From positions 4,836,001 to 4,900,000 of the forward strand of contig JAPFFF010000009.1 of the NCBI GenBank assembly GCA_039105265.1: a DNA stretch of 64,000 nucleotides. Reading direction: 5' to 3'. The notes beneath the pieces are model-generated. The model saw only the letters and a list, made by a program, of their open reading frames with translations, was not told the DNA's origin and did no database searches. The translations under genes and the position numbers were made by a program. The DNA comes from Tritrichomonas musculus. Its lineage: Eukaryota; Parabasalia; Tritrichomonadida; Tritrichomonadidae. The number at the start of each line of letters is the position of its first letter. The stretch's first letter is position 1. This document shows positions 26,722 to 37,177 of this stretch, one piece after another.

Positions 26722-29700
26722 TCGATCCACGAAAATTTGAAAATGCTTCAGATCTCCAAATTTCTTCAACACCATCACGGAGGCATTATAATCCATATTT
26801 AAAGAATTCTCAGTCTTATAACCAACCACGGATAAAAATGCCTAAAAGAAATTCAAATCGTTCATCTAGCAATTCAAATTTCAAAGTTAATAATTCTAAT
26901 GACTATTTTTCAGCGAATTCGTCAAGATTAGAGAAAATGAACAGAATTTTTGACATCTTTATTCAATCAACACAGAATGATCCATTATATCTTGCGCTTG
27001 AAAAAGCAGTGAAAGACATTTATTCGGCTCAATCGGCTGTTTGCTGGAATGTAATCATTAACTACGGAAATTTTGCCAAGTCACAATATAATAATGATTC
27101 CAAAACAATATACTTGAAAGATTATGAGGATAATGCATTAATATACTCCCAACAACTTAATAAGTCAATAGAAATAAGTTCTACCCGATGCATTTTAAGC
27201 AGTTTTTTTAAATCTCATCTAGATAAATCAAGTATGAACAATAATTTCATACAAAAATATTCGAATCCAACAAGTGATCCAGATTATAATGAAGAAATAG
27301 ATATATCTTCTCCAATGATTATTTTGCCTGTATATGATGAAGACGACATACTCTGTTACGTGCTTCAAGTTATATTTCAGTCATCGTCAGCGACAAAGGG
27401 AATCAAAGAGTTATTTACAAAAGAAGATGAAAATATAGGAAATTCATTCTCAAAGAAACTTTCAATGTATTCACACTTTTTCTGCATTGGAGATAGTTTC
27501 AGCAAAATGCAAATCAATTCTTCGAAAGGAGGAATTGGTGCTCTTTCAAATAGGAATGAGCAAATACTGATATCAGAGATTCATCATAAATTGAAAAATC
27601 TTTTCAAATGTAGAGTAATTGAATTTTGGTGCTGCGATATTTTTGACACTTGCATCCTCAAATACAATGAAAATGCAGCCAAATTTATTCCTGTAAGTAA
27701 AGATTGTGGGGTTGTTCGTGAACTTTTTGAGAGTAGTAATCCAAATATCAATTTAGCTAATGTCAAGCAAAGCTTATACTATTCACCAGAGAATGATGGG
27801 CTTAATGATGAAAGCGTCATAATGCACTTAATGAACATTGATAGTAATAATTATGGTATTGTTCTACGAGGAAAGCATAATCAAGAAAAATTTTCAATGA
27901 TTGATGAACGAATTTTAACGTATCTTGTTCCTCTTGTTATCAATCTCTTTATTGATTGTCATCAAAAGCAAGATAACCCTAAAAAAGAAAGTAATGATGC
28001 CGGATCAAAATTAGAAAGTTCACGAAGTGAGCAAAGCCAAGTATCAAGCAGAGTGCAAAATACTTCCAGAATTCTTGATAGCCAAAATTCTGAGTTTGCA
28101 GAACGTTTAAAGGCACTTTTAGAAGTTGCAGAAATTATTTCTGGAGTTCTTGATATTGATATCCTCATTCCAACTATTATGGAAAGGGCATGTTCACTTT
28201 TGAGCACTGAACGATGTTCATTGTTCCTCGTTGATCCAGTTAAGCAAGAGTTAATTACAAGATTTCATGGAGGTTTAAACAAATCAATTAGAATTCCATT
28301 AAAGAAGGGTATTGTCGGTCATACAGCAACGACTGGTAATATTATTAATATTAAAGATGCATATAGTGATCCTCGTTTTGATAATCATGTCGATCTTGCT
28401 ACTGGATTTCGAACAAGAACCATTTTAACTGTTCCAATTTATAACAATAGAGGTGAAATTGCTGGAGTTACTGAAATGATTAATAAGTTTGATAACGGTG
28501 TATTCGATGAAGATGATATTAAAATGCTAATGGCTTTTAATGTCTTCTGTGGTATTTCACTCGATAACGCAAAATTGTACAACTCTTCACTCGATTTAAC
28601 AAGGCAATTGAGAAGTTTTGTTGAAATATCCAACGCAATGAATCAAGAAAAGCAAATTCACAATGTTTTGGAACAAATTCTCGGTGGAGCTCAAGATGTT
28701 ATTAATGCTACAAGAGCAACGATTTTCATGAAAGACGGTGATGATTTACTTCCATTTGTTTCAATTGGTGAAGAAATTAAGCATGGCACTTTATTCGCTG
28801 ATGAAATTATGACGAACAAGAATCAACAACCTCATATTTTCCCACGTGAAGAAATATTTTTACGAGTTCAATCTAATTCAGATAAGCCTCTTGATGGATT
28901 TGCACCAACTCCCTTATCACATTCAAGTGAATGTAGCTCAAACAAAACGTCTACATCATCAAAAGGTCTTACACGTATTTCGTCTGTTCTTGTTCACGAA
29001 GATGACGATGAAAGTTCTCTGATTAATGTTACATCGTCAATTTTTCGGAACAATGACGTTTTCAATGAGAATATCGTCGGAATTCCACTCATTAGCAGTT
29101 CATCTAAAGTTCTTGGTGTTCTCGAACTCAGCTCAGCTGGTAAGATCATGAATGAAGATCTTAAACTTTTAGATTGTTTTGCTGTTTTTGCAACTGTTTC
29201 TATCGAAAGAAGTGAATTGCAGGAGATTGCCCAACTTGGACAAACAGAAGTCAAAATTAAACAGTATCTCACAACGGAAGAGCGAAAAGGTCATGATATT
29301 CCTGCCAAAATGAAATTAGAACTTAGTGCAGATCAACTTTTGACCATTAATTTTGATGCTGTTGCTTATGACGGTATTGGCCACTTTAAAGTATTATTTG
29401 AAATCGCTAATGAGTATGGAATTTTGAAAGAATTTAATATTTCAAACGAAAAATGGTTTCGTTTTTTGATAGAAATTTCGCAAACCTACAAAAAAGTACC
29501 ATATCATAATTGGCGACATGCTGTTGATGTATGTGAATTCACTGCCTATGAAATTCGAATTACCAACCTTTTGAATATACTAGATAAGTTTGAATTGTTT
29601 GGTTTTTTAGTGGCAGCAATATGTCATGATGCAAATCACGATGGTTTCACTAACACTTTCAATGAAAAGGCACAGACCCCACTTGGTATTTTGTACAAGA

Positions 29701-30266
29701 ATCAAAGTGTTATGGAAACGCACCATTGTACTATAGCTATTACCGTTATAAGTAAAGAAGAGTGTAACTTATTTAGCGGCTTAAATTCAGACCAATTTAA
29801 GAGCATGTGGACTTTAATTTTCAATTTAATTTTAATTACAGATATGGCAAAGCATTTCGACTTTTTGAAATCAATTAATGCAGATCTAGATCGTGACGGT
29901 CCATATGACTTAAGTGTCCCTGAAAATAGATTAAAGATAATGCAACTGATTTTGAAGTGCGGTGATATTTCAAACGTTGCAAGGCCTTTCGAATTAGCAG
30001 ATAAGTGGTGCGATGTTCTTTGCGAAGAGTTCTTCAGACAAGGAGACCTTGAAAAAGCAAACGGTATGGAATATACTTCTGCTAATAATGATAGAGAACA
30101 CTTGGATAAGCCGAAAAGTCAAATTGGTTTTTATACTTTTGTTTGCCTTCCATTATATCAACTTGGCGCAAGAGTTTTTCCCGAATTGCAGGTGAATGTT
30201 GACCAGGTCCAATCAAACTTGGCGACATGGAAAGCAGCTTCTGAGAAAGCAGCAAATGACAAATGA
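26706..30266 (+). CDS. GAF-domain 3',5'-cyclic nucleotide phosphodiesterase
   Basis: 1,186 residues. A Ser/Asn-rich disordered head (1-75) is followed by weak GAF-like modules (about 80-430). A clear GAF domain (about 462-623) has TERCSLFLVD, IPLKKGIVGHTATTG and the NKFDNGVFDEDD motif, close to the NKXnFX3DE signature of cyclic-nucleotide-binding GAF domains. A further GAF (about 628-836) carries a Ser-rich insert. The catalytic PDEase domain (about 890-1180) has the metal and substrate motifs YHNWRHAVDV, ICHDANHDGFTN, METHHCTIAI, LKCGDISNVARP and IGFYTFVCLPLYQ. It hydrolyses cAMP and/or cGMP and is probably tuned by cyclic nucleotide binding to the GAF domain, as in PDE2/5/10/11. No membrane segment is seen, so it is likely cytosolic. 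The start region is duplicated at 42 kb. Confidence 0.93.
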   Translation: MQHYGIDPRKFENASDLQISSTPSRRHYNPYLKNSQSYNQPRIKMPKRNSNRSSSNSNFKVNNSNDYFSANSSRLEKMNRIFDIFIQSTQNDPLYLALEKAVKDIYSAQSAVCWNVIINYGNFAKSQYNNDSKTIYLKDYEDNALIYSQQLNKSIEISSTRCILSSFFKSHLDKSSMNNNFIQKYSNPTSDPDYNEEIDISSPMIILPVYDEDDILCYVLQVIFQSSSATKGIKELFTKEDENIGNSFSKKLSMYSHFFCIGDSFSKMQINSSKGGIGALSNRNEQILISEIHHKLKNLFKCRVIEFWCCDIFDTCILKYNENAAKFIPVSKDCGVVRELFESSNPNINLANVKQSLYYSPENDGLNDESVIMHLMNIDSNNYGIVLRGKHNQEKFSMIDERILTYLVPLVINLFIDCHQKQDNPKKESNDAGSKLESSRSEQSQVSSRVQNTSRILDSQNSEFAERLKALLEVAEIISGVLDIDILIPTIMERACSLLSTERCSLFLVDPVKQELITRFHGGLNKSIRIPLKKGIVGHTATTGNIINIKDAYSDPRFDNHVDLATGFRTRTILTVPIYNNRGEIAGVTEMINKFDNGVFDEDDIKMLMAFNVFCGISLDNAKLYNSSLDLTRQLRSFVEISNAMNQEKQIHNVLEQILGGAQDVINATRATIFMKDGDDLLPFVSIGEEIKHGTLFADEIMTNKNQQPHIFPREEIFLRVQSNSDKPLDGFAPTPLSHSSECSSNKTSTSSKGLTRISSVLVHEDDDESSLINVTSSIFRNNDVFNENIVGIPLISSSSKVLGVLELSSAGKIMNEDLKLLDCFAVFATVSIERSELQEIAQLGQTEVKIKQYLTTEERKGHDIPAKMKLELSADQLLTINFDAVAYDGIGHFKVLFEIANEYGILKEFNISNEKWFRFLIEISQTYKKVPYHNWRHAVDVCEFTAYEIRITNLLNILDKFELFGFLVAAICHDANHDGFTNTFNEKAQTPLGILYKNQSVMETHHCTIAITVISKEECNLFSGLNSDQFKSMWTLIFNLILITDMAKHFDFLKSINADLDRDGPYDLSVPENRLKIMQLILKCGDISNVARPFELADKWCDVLCEEFFRQGDLEKANGMEYTSANNDREHLDKPKSQIGFYTFVCLPLYQLGARVFPELQVNVDQVQSNLATWKAASEKAANDK

Positions 30267-30872
30267 TGCTATTTGTGTTTATTTGTTTTTCTTAATATTT
30301 TGTTTAATCATAAATTTATTTTATTTGGTCATTAAATTCATCATTTTCTTTTTAAAACTTCATATTATATGTGTATGCAAAACGTAAAATTGTTTATGCA
30401 ATTATCTTAAATAAGAATTAAATTATTTATTTGCTTCAAGTGTATATTTAATCTATTTATAATTTCGAATTGCATACTTAATACTATAATATTATATTAA
30501 TATTTAAAAATTAGTAGAAATTATTTTGGACAATTTTTTCCTTCAAACAATTGTAATTCTCTTTATCGAACTCTTAGCTATTGATATCCGTGCAGATATA
30601 TTTAATAAGAAAATAATTTGGAGTAGACATGTTAAACACTCACTTGTTTTTCAGAAAAAATCGAACTTTTCCAATGGAAAAGTGAATTTTGAAAATGTCT
30701 AATTTGGAGTTTCAAATAGAATACTATCCACAATTCTTTGTAATTGATGTATGCTTTTCAGTTAACTAAAAAAAAAATCGTTTTTTTTTTTTAAAAAAAA
30801 TTGAATTATAACTCTGAAAATTGTGATCACATATTGAATATATTTGATCGTGATTCATCAAAGATATTAAAT
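30267..30872. other. Intergenic region
   Basis: AT-rich spacer with A and T runs near 30769-30800. A TTG-initiated extension of the next ORF begins at 30801, but its first ATG is at 30873. No other feature is seen. Confidence 0.5.
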
Positions 30873-31961
30873 ATGTTAATATTTTATGTATTCTTCTTTT
30901 TGAATTTCTTTGGTGCTTCAATTGAAAAAAAAAGTGATCTCCCTTTCGATGATGAATCTTTTGAACCAGACGAAAATGATTTTAACGAGGAACCTGAACC
31001 AACACCATTTGTTATGACTAAAGAAATGGAAAAAGTCATCAGAAAATATGCTGGTAAGCCTTTAACAATTTTTGACTTAATCAAATTAAGAGAAATTATT
31101 GTTATTATTACTATGATTATATATATCATATTTTTCTTTGCTGGCAAACGCTCTATTAACTATTATATTGAAAAGACTGCAACCATTACTTTGAAGAGGT
31201 TAAAAACATATTATGCAGCGGTATCAGAAAGAATGACAGCTAGTTCACTTCACAGATACGATTCATTTTCAACTGGAAGAACTTTACATTTGGGATGTTT
31301 AACTACTCTCAGGTTAACTAGGCGCTGTGATATTTTAGGTTATATTTATGATCACGTCTTATTACCAAAATACCTTAACTACAAAGCGAAATCCAAAAAA
31401 TTACTCAGTTACAACTTAGATAATACAGGAAAATCTTCATTGACTTTAGAAGTTATAGTTGATCAAGCTCAAAAATGCCCATTAATTTTTCACATTTCAG
31501 AACATCAACCTTTCTATGCTGATCAGTTTAAACTTTTGCAATATCCGCTTGCAGAATGTGAAAGTAATCGACTTTTATGTTACTCTGACTTCGAGGATTG
31601 TACTAATATTTTTATTCCTCTTATCAACGAATTCTTAGAAAAGCACCCAGGATTAATTTCATTAATTGAAATTTCTGATGCTAATAGATTTGAATTAAGA
31701 GGTGAATGTCGTTTTGTTGTTTGTGTTTCCTTTAATATTGATGGTGAATTTCAAAATCAAGCGTTTTCTGATGAAGCAGTTGATTTTGTAATGCATCTTG
31801 CTGACAAGTATGCTATGCTCGAGACACCAAAAGATGTTTTCGAACGAATGCAAAGAGAAAGAAATGCATTTTTACAAGAGCAAAAGAAAGAATTAGAAGA
31901 GAAAGGATACATAGTAAAAGATGAGAGCAAAGACAAGGACAAGAAAAAGAAAAAACAATAA
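30873..31961 (+). CDS. CCDC47-like ER membrane protein (DUF1682)
   Basis: 362 residues from the ATG at 30873. A hydrophobic leader (MLIFYVFFFLNFFGAS) looks like a signal peptide. It is followed by an acidic luminal segment (DDESFEPDENDFNEEPEPTP), one transmembrane helix at about 72-92 (LREIIVIITMIIYIIFFFAG), a cytosolic domain with the layout of DUF1682, and a basic coiled-coil tail ending in KDKKKKKQ. This order is exactly that of CCDC47. CCDC47 is part of the PAT complex, which sits at the ribosome-Sec61 multipass translocon and helps insert multi-spanning membrane proteins; the Lys-rich tail contacts the ribosome. Starting at 30873 places the signal peptide at the true N-terminus. The stop codon runs into TAAA, the usual poly(A) signal. 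Confidence 0.78.
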   Translation: MLIFYVFFFLNFFGASIEKKSDLPFDDESFEPDENDFNEEPEPTPFVMTKEMEKVIRKYAGKPLTIFDLIKLREIIVIITMIIYIIFFFAGKRSINYYIEKTATITLKRLKTYYAAVSERMTASSLHRYDSFSTGRTLHLGCLTTLRLTRRCDILGYIYDHVLLPKYLNYKAKSKKLLSYNLDNTGKSSLTLEVIVDQAQKCPLIFHISEHQPFYADQFKLLQYPLAECESNRLLCYSDFEDCTNIFIPLINEFLEKHPGLISLIEISDANRFELRGECRFVVCVSFNIDGEFQNQAFSDEAVDFVMHLADKYAMLETPKDVFERMQRERNAFLQEQKKELEEKGYIVKDESKDKDKKKKKQ

Positions 31962-32301
31962 AGTTTTTTCAAAATTCTTCATTCAGAATTCTTTTTTGTT
32001 TATGTTCTAGTAAAAAAAAAAATTATAAATATTATATTTTCTTAATAATGATCAGCTTTTTTATACTTTTTTAATTGATAAGATATGCATGTTTCAAAAT
32101 CTCTAAAAGAAAGAACTCTTCCATCATTTCTATATCTCATTTTAGTGAATTTTCGTTTACATCTATCTAATTATTCTTTGATCGAGAAAAAAAGAGAAAT
32201 TTAAAAAAAATATAAAAATGTTGGATATAATATATAAGAAAATAACATGATATATTTATTATAATTACAAATAGGTATTAAAGACAGATTTGATGTTTGA
32301 T
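31962..32301. other. Convergent intergenic spacer
   Basis: AT-rich region between the 3' ends of two convergent genes. No feature is seen. Confidence 0.5.
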
Positions 32302-35300
32302 TTACGAGTTCAAATTAGTTATCTGTCTAGTGTTGAAAGGCAGCATTGCTTTGGGATTATTTTTCGCTTTTGTCAATCCCTGAATGACACTTCCACGCAG
32401 TATATCAACAAATAATTTTAATTTATCGTCATCGCTTCTTTTATCCTTTGGCATCTTTTTCATTGCTTCTTTAAAACTTTTTGCGAAATATTTCATTGAT
32501 TGGAGATCAGATGTTGCAGAAGAGAAGAAAGATAGCATTTCAAAATCCGTATTATATATCTTACGGTCATTATTAGATTGTAAATTTAAAAAATCGTCGT
32601 TTTGAGAAGATCGATATTTTTCTAGAATTTGTCTATATGCGATAACAGAATCTACAAAGAATACATGAATGATTGAAAAAGCAGGAAGAAAATTCATTTG
32701 CAATTCATCACGGTCAGCAACTTTGTTAATTTGAACTTCAATCAAAGGTTCCTTTTCTCCTTTTTTCAGTTCACATTTCATGTCAGGTTTCAACATCAGA
32801 CGTAAAAAATGTTTTCCTAAGTCTGCAATGTCCAATCTTCCATCAGATTCATTCAAAAGAACCAAATTTGAGCCACACAATCTTTTCCCGTTTCCGATCA
32901 ATTCGAACGATAGGACCAAACAATTTGAATTCAAACAATTCAATTCCTCAGAATTATTATTATAGAAGAAAGATTGAGGGTAATTTTTTGGTGATGAAAG
33001 AGGGATCCTAATGAGAAGCTGAGAGTCAGATGCGTCATATTTTCCTGATCGAAATCTGGCACTTTTTAAATTGACAATGATCGGCGAGCATCTCAAATTT
33101 TGAAAGTGAACGATCAAGTCAAGTTGAGAAACGCCTGCGGGAGGTGGCAAATTCATCACACTATTAATTGTGAGAACAAGTGAAGTGAACATTATATTAG
33201 GAACTTTTTGTGAATACTCATTGAAAAATTGAGGCTGACTTATGAAATAGTAGAATGAGAAAACGCGAATGCTCATTGCCTTTTCCATGTCTATGAAACT
33301 TTCATTTTTTGAACGGTTAATTGGCGGTTTTTCCACTTTTTCAATAGATTCCTTTAGGTTCTGGCTCTTCCTCTGAGATTTGGCCTTTCTTTGGCCTTTT
33401 TGACTAGACTTGCTGGCCGACAATTCTTCGCTCGTTGAGAATTGAGGAGGACTGCTTGGATCATCGTCAACCCACTTGCTATCGTCGTTGTCACTTTTGC
33501 TTCCTTCTGAATCTTCTGAGTTGTTTTTCCTTCGCCTCCTTCGCTTCTCGAAAGAGCCTAATTTAACAACGCCTTCGTTTGTGCTTGCGCTGACTTTTGC
33601 ATTTTTATCTCGACGCGACTTTCGAAGCTCGCTCTTTGCGTTCTGGATGAAGCTTCCGTCTGACATTGAGACGTTGAATGATTTGTGGCTCTCGCTTTCA
33701 ATATTAATTGATTCGGTGCTCTCTGTTATACTTGGCTGGCCACTTTCGCTCTCAATTTCTTCCTCCTCTTCAATTTCAATCATGTTCTGATCGGCCTTTT
33801 CAATTCCGGCTTCTTTTTGTGATTGTTTTTCGTTTTCAATTCTATTCGACTTTTTGAGTTCACTTTTGTTTTCGTTCTCACTTTCAACTTCCTCTTCTTC
33901 TTCTTCGATCTCAACCTGAAAGGGACTCTTCGATGCTGACTGGCTTTCTTTTTGAGCTGCTGAGCTTTCATTGCTGGAATCGCCGTTCATGAGCTGGCTG
34001 AATCTGTTCCCGTTGTCGCTCAAAACAAGCTTCGGTATGACCGGATACGGAACTGGACTGGACGAGTGGCGCTCGCTCTGCTTTTTGGGCTTTGGCGTGG
34101 GGTACTTGATGGTGCCATCGTAGTCCATCTGAAGGTTGATGGCACCAATCGGTGAGTTGACAATTGAAGGATTTGAAGCGCTCAAGCTAGCGAGGCTGCT
34201 CGACGCTTCTGACAGTAATGATGACTCCTTATTGTCATCGCTCGAGGTAACATTGAAGCTGTCATTCAGATGCTTGCTATGGTTCGCAGTCTCTGGTCGA
34301 GTTTGCTCATTTTGCTGTGGTTTGTTCAATGTGCTTGACTGGCTAATTGACTCACTTTGCGTAATTTGTGATTCGTCTAGAGTCCTCGTTTGATTGCTTG
34401 ACTGGTTATGAGATTTTTGCAGTGATTTGATTGAGGTGCTCGTTTGGATAATTGACTCGCTTTGCCTTTTATTCTGTGATTTGTTTAAAGTGCTTGATTG
34501 ACTGATTGACTCGCTTTGCGCAGTCAGTGATTTTTCTAGAGTGCTCGTTTGATCGCTCAATTGACTTTTCGTTTGTGATTTGTATAGAGTGCTCGTTTGG
34601 CTAATTGATTGATTTTGAGATTTTTGTAGAGATTTATCTAGATCGCTTGTTTGATCGCTCAATTGACTTTGCGTTTTATTTTGTGATTTGTATAGAGTGC
34701 TCGTTTGACTAATTGATTGATTTTGAGATTTTTGTAGAGATTTATTTAAGGCGCTTTTCTGGCTAATTGACTGATTTTGTGTTTTATTTTGTGATTTATC
34801 TAGATCACTTGTTTGGCTAATTGACTGATTTTGTGTTTTATTCTGTGATTTATCTAGATCACTTGTTTGGCTAACTGACTGACTTTGTGTTTTATTCTGT
34901 GATTTATCTAGATCACTTGTTTGGCTAACTGACTGACTTTGTGTTTTATTCTGTGATTTATCTAGATCACTTGTTTGGCTAACTGACTGACTTTGTGTTT
35001 TGCTTTGAGATTTGCCTAGAGTGCTCGTTTGATCATTCAGTTGACTTTTTGTTTTGCTTTGCGACCTAACTAGACTACCTGTTTGACTTTGCTTCCTTTG
35101 CTGATACCTGTTTAGGGTGCCTGCCAGGCTGCTCACTTGCCTTTGTGTTTGGTTTTGCTTTGTTGCCTTTTTTGGCGACAAGCTTGAGTCCAGCGAATCT
35201 GAGCTATTCTGCGACAGCTGATTCTCTTCAGCGTCAGACGAGTAAGAGTAGGATGAGTCGACCAGCTCTGATCCAGTGAGTGTGTTGAGGTGCCTGCTTC

Positions 35301-36420
35301 TGCTTGCCAGCGGCACAATCGCTTTTTTGCTGCTGCTCTGGCTTCTTCCCTTTGCGTCATCAGCGTCGAAATTTATCGATGACGAAGAAGAAGAGCTCGA
35401 GTTTGATGAAGAGGAGAGAACGAGTGTCACATGCTTCTGTGATGAACTGCTGAGCATCTTATTCATACTTTTCCTTGTTGATAAAATAATTGACTCCTTT
35501 TTGGCGGTTGAATTCAAAAGTTTTTTTGATTGAATTAAACTTTTTCGATTTTCAGTGCTTTCGTCTTGAATTGTCGAGTTTGTTGCTGATTCTGACTCAT
35601 ATTCAGATTGTTTATTTTTTTGTGTTTGTTTGGTCGAAGGATTTTGCATTTTGGATTCACTTTTGCTTAATTTAATTTGATTTTGTTGAATTTGTGATTT
35701 ATTAATTCTATTTTTTGGTATATTTGCTGAAAGTAAAGTTTTATTGCCTTTTCCTTTGTCATTTATATCATAAATTTGACTTTTAGTTTGCTTAATTTGT
35801 GATATTTTGTAATCTTCAAAAGCATTTTCAGTTGATGAATCAGAATCTGGTTCGAGAACTTCTTCATTGTTTGTTACAACTAATATATCAGAATCAGATG
35901 AAGATGAAAAATATTTTTGGTGTAATTGAACAAATGTTTGCTCGTTTTTAACTAGAGAAGTGAATGATTTTAATTTTTCATCGTCTGAATTTATTTCAGT
36001 ATTGATATTTTTATTTACTTTTTGACTTGTGAATTCTATTTTATCATCTTTAACATCTTCATCAAAATTGCTTTGATTGGACAAGCTTGAATCAAAACCA
36101 AGAACAGTAGCATCTTGTGAAAAATCATATAAAATTTTTGAGACAGATGAATTAAATGTGTTTTCTTTATTAAGTTCGTTATTATCAGAGTTTTGGTTTT
36201 TGTTTTTGTTAGCTGCATCTGCTAAAGATGGAATTACGAAATCAGTTTCATCAAATTGATTTTGTTTTTGTGATTTTTTCCCAATGCTGATTAAATCATT
36301 TAAAGAAATTGGGCAAATTGTATCTGAATCATAGCCTCCTTGAGAATCGTTTTCAGAATTTGATGTCCATTCTCCAAAATGAAATTCTTGAGATTTTTCA
36401 TCATCGCTTTGGTTTTCCAT
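32302..36420 (-). CDS. Large Ser/Gln-rich repeat protein with a globular C-terminal domain
   Basis: 1,372 residues. The N-terminal three quarters are low-complexity and disordered: Asn/Ser/Asp-rich (1-330), then a Ser/Gln/Lys region with an 18-residue tandem repeat of the type SQNKTQSQSVSQTSDLDK (about 450-700), then acidic Glu runs (EEEEEEVESENENKSE) and a basic block (KRRRRRKNNSE). From about residue 1040 there is a folded domain starting near MSIRVFSFYYFISQPQFFNE. It is beta-rich (TSLVLTINSVMNLPPPAG, LDLIVHFQNLRCSPIIVNL), loosely like a C2 domain, and ends in helices (LQSMKYFAKSFKEAMKKM). I do not recognise the family. A perfect Inr lies 13 bases upstream of the ATG. GC rises inside the gene near 35,480. 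Confidence 0.75.
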   Translation of the reverse strand: MENQSDDEKSQEFHFGEWTSNSENDSQGGYDSDTICPISLNDLISIGKKSQKQNQFDETDFVIPSLADAANKNKNQNSDNNELNKENTFNSSVSKILYDFSQDATVLGFDSSLSNQSNFDEDVKDDKIEFTSQKVNKNINTEINSDDEKLKSFTSLVKNEQTFVQLHQKYFSSSSDSDILVVTNNEEVLEPDSDSSTENAFEDYKISQIKQTKSQIYDINDKGKGNKTLLSANIPKNRINKSQIQQNQIKLSKSESKMQNPSTKQTQKNKQSEYESESATNSTIQDESTENRKSLIQSKKLLNSTAKKESIILSTRKSMNKMLSSSSQKHVTLVLSSSSNSSSSSSSSINFDADDAKGRSQSSSKKAIVPLASRSRHLNTLTGSELVDSSYSYSSDAEENQLSQNSSDSLDSSLSPKKATKQNQTQRQVSSLAGTLNRYQQRKQSQTGSLVRSQSKTKSQLNDQTSTLGKSQSKTQSQSVSQTSDLDKSQNKTQSQSVSQTSDLDKSQNKTQSQSVSQTSDLDKSQNKTQNQSISQTSDLDKSQNKTQNQSISQKSALNKSLQKSQNQSISQTSTLYKSQNKTQSQLSDQTSDLDKSLQKSQNQSISQTSTLYKSQTKSQLSDQTSTLEKSLTAQSESISQSSTLNKSQNKRQSESIIQTSTSIKSLQKSHNQSSNQTRTLDESQITQSESISQSSTLNKPQQNEQTRPETANHSKHLNDSFNVTSSDDNKESSLLSEASSSLASLSASNPSIVNSPIGAINLQMDYDGTIKYPTPKPKKQSERHSSSPVPYPVIPKLVLSDNGNRFSQLMNGDSSNESSAAQKESQSASKSPFQVEIEEEEEEVESENENKSELKKSNRIENEKQSQKEAGIEKADQNMIEIEEEEEIESESGQPSITESTESINIESESHKSFNVSMSDGSFIQNAKSELRKSRRDKNAKVSASTNEGVVKLGSFEKRRRRRKNNSEDSEGSKSDNDDSKWVDDDPSSPPQFSTSEELSASKSSQKGQRKAKSQRKSQNLKESIEKVEKPPINRSKNESFIDMEKAMSIRVFSFYYFISQPQFFNEYSQKVPNIMFTSLVLTINSVMNLPPPAGVSQLDLIVHFQNLRCSPIIVNLKSARFRSGKYDASDSQLLIRIPLSSPKNYPQSFFYNNNSEELNCLNSNCLVLSFELIGNGKRLCGSNLVLLNESDGRLDIADLGKHFLRLMLKPDMKCELKKGEKEPLIEVQINKVADRDELQMNFLPAFSIIHVFFVDSVIAYRQILEKYRSSQNDDFLNLQSNNDRKIYNTDFEMLSFFSSATSDLQSMKYFAKSFKEAMKKMPKDKRSDDDKLKLFVDILRGSVIQGLTKAKNNPKAMLPFNTRQITNLNS
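34330..35100 (-). repeat. 54-base tandem repeat in the Ser/Gln-rich gene
   Basis: A TAGATC landmark recurs at 34801, 34855, 34909 and 34963, exactly 54 bases apart, and the units between are almost identical. More degenerate copies extend on both sides to about 34330 and 35100. The unit encodes 18 residues. The frame is kept in all copies, so the array expands by whole units. Confidence 0.9.
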
Positions 36421-36429
36421 TAGCTTTAA

Positions 36430-36435
36430 TAATGA
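36430..36435 (-). promoter_or_regulatory. Inr-like element of the Ser/Gln-rich gene
   Basis: Reads TCATTA on the minus strand, A 13 bases before the ATG at 36420. Confidence 0.55.
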
Positions 36436-36644
36436 TAAAACTAAAAAAATAGAATTTTGAAAATTTTTAAATTCTTTAATTCAATATCATAGGTCAAATA
36501 ATGAATAAAAAAGGTTAATTAATTTTCGCCTTTATTAATCAATTAAGCTTAAAAAGCGTAGAACATTTTATCCAAACAAATTACTCGATGTATGATATAT
36601 ATAAATATCGAGTCATTCAAAAAGAAACAAAAAATGTGAATGTA

Positions 36645-37169
36645 TTAAAAATAAGGATCAGACATCATTAAAAAATCTTCATTTGCTTCTCTTTGTTTCA
36701 TCTCAATAGCTAAACGACGATTATTTTCTGTTTCACTTATATAATTTCCTATTTTCCTGAAAGAATAATACAAAATTCCTGGGAGCAATGGTGTAGCAGC
36801 ATTGATAAATGACGAAACAGAAACAGATCTTGGTGATGTGTTTCGATTTACAAGTTCATTAAATGCAGCAAATGTGGATTCAAGGTTGCTGTTTGTCTCA
36901 GCCATTTGATCAATGACATTTTGGCGTTCGTTGCTTGAGGTATTTTCATAACTATTGGATTGCGAGAGGAAATGATTTGCTGAAGTATATAAAAGTTGTG
37001 CTGCTTCAAGAAGAATAGAAGATTCATTTCTTTTTAATTCACGAATTGAACTGGATTGAATAATTTGATTTCCATTTGAAACAGCGTGCTGAAGTATTTC
37101 TTTTGTCTTATTAAACGAAGAGCCAAGAGCTAGAGTGATTTGGTTCGAATCTGATAAAGACGAATACAT
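36645..37169 (-). CDS. Hypothetical helical protein
   Basis: 174 residues, mostly helical with heptad-like spacing (NKTKEILQHAVSNGNQIIQS, SSILLEAAQLLYTSANHFLS). A moderately hydrophobic segment near 125-145 (FINAATPLLPGILYYSF) may touch a membrane but is short. No known domain is recognised. It stands 224 bases from the next gene on the same strand. A perfect Inr motif 6 bases before the ATG supports it as a gene. Confidence 0.65.
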   Translation of the reverse strand: MYSSLSDSNQITLALGSSFNKTKEILQHAVSNGNQIIQSSSIRELKRNESSILLEAAQLLYTSANHFLSQSNSYENTSSNERQNVIDQMAETNSNLESTFAAFNELVNRNTSPRSVSVSSFINAATPLLPGILYYSFRKIGNYISETENNRRLAIEMKQREANEDFLMMSDPYF

Positions 37170-37171
37170 TT

Positions 37172-37177
37172 AAATGA
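37172..37177 (-). promoter_or_regulatory. Inr-like element of the 174-residue protein gene
   Basis: Reads TCATTT on the minus strand, A 6 bases before the ATG at 37169. Confidence 0.55.

Noticed and set aside
30801-30872. N-terminal extension of the CCDC47-like gene
   Set aside because: It begins with TTG and would bury the signal peptide; the ATG at 30873 starts exactly at it.
34330-35100. Regular repeats that resemble a CRISPR array
   Set aside because: The units are contiguous with no unique spacers and keep the reading frame of a coding gene.
37141-37160. GGTTCGAATC, which resembles a tRNA T-loop
   Set aside because: It lies inside a coding sequence and no acceptor or anticodon stems can be drawn around it. 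I found no tRNA in the window.
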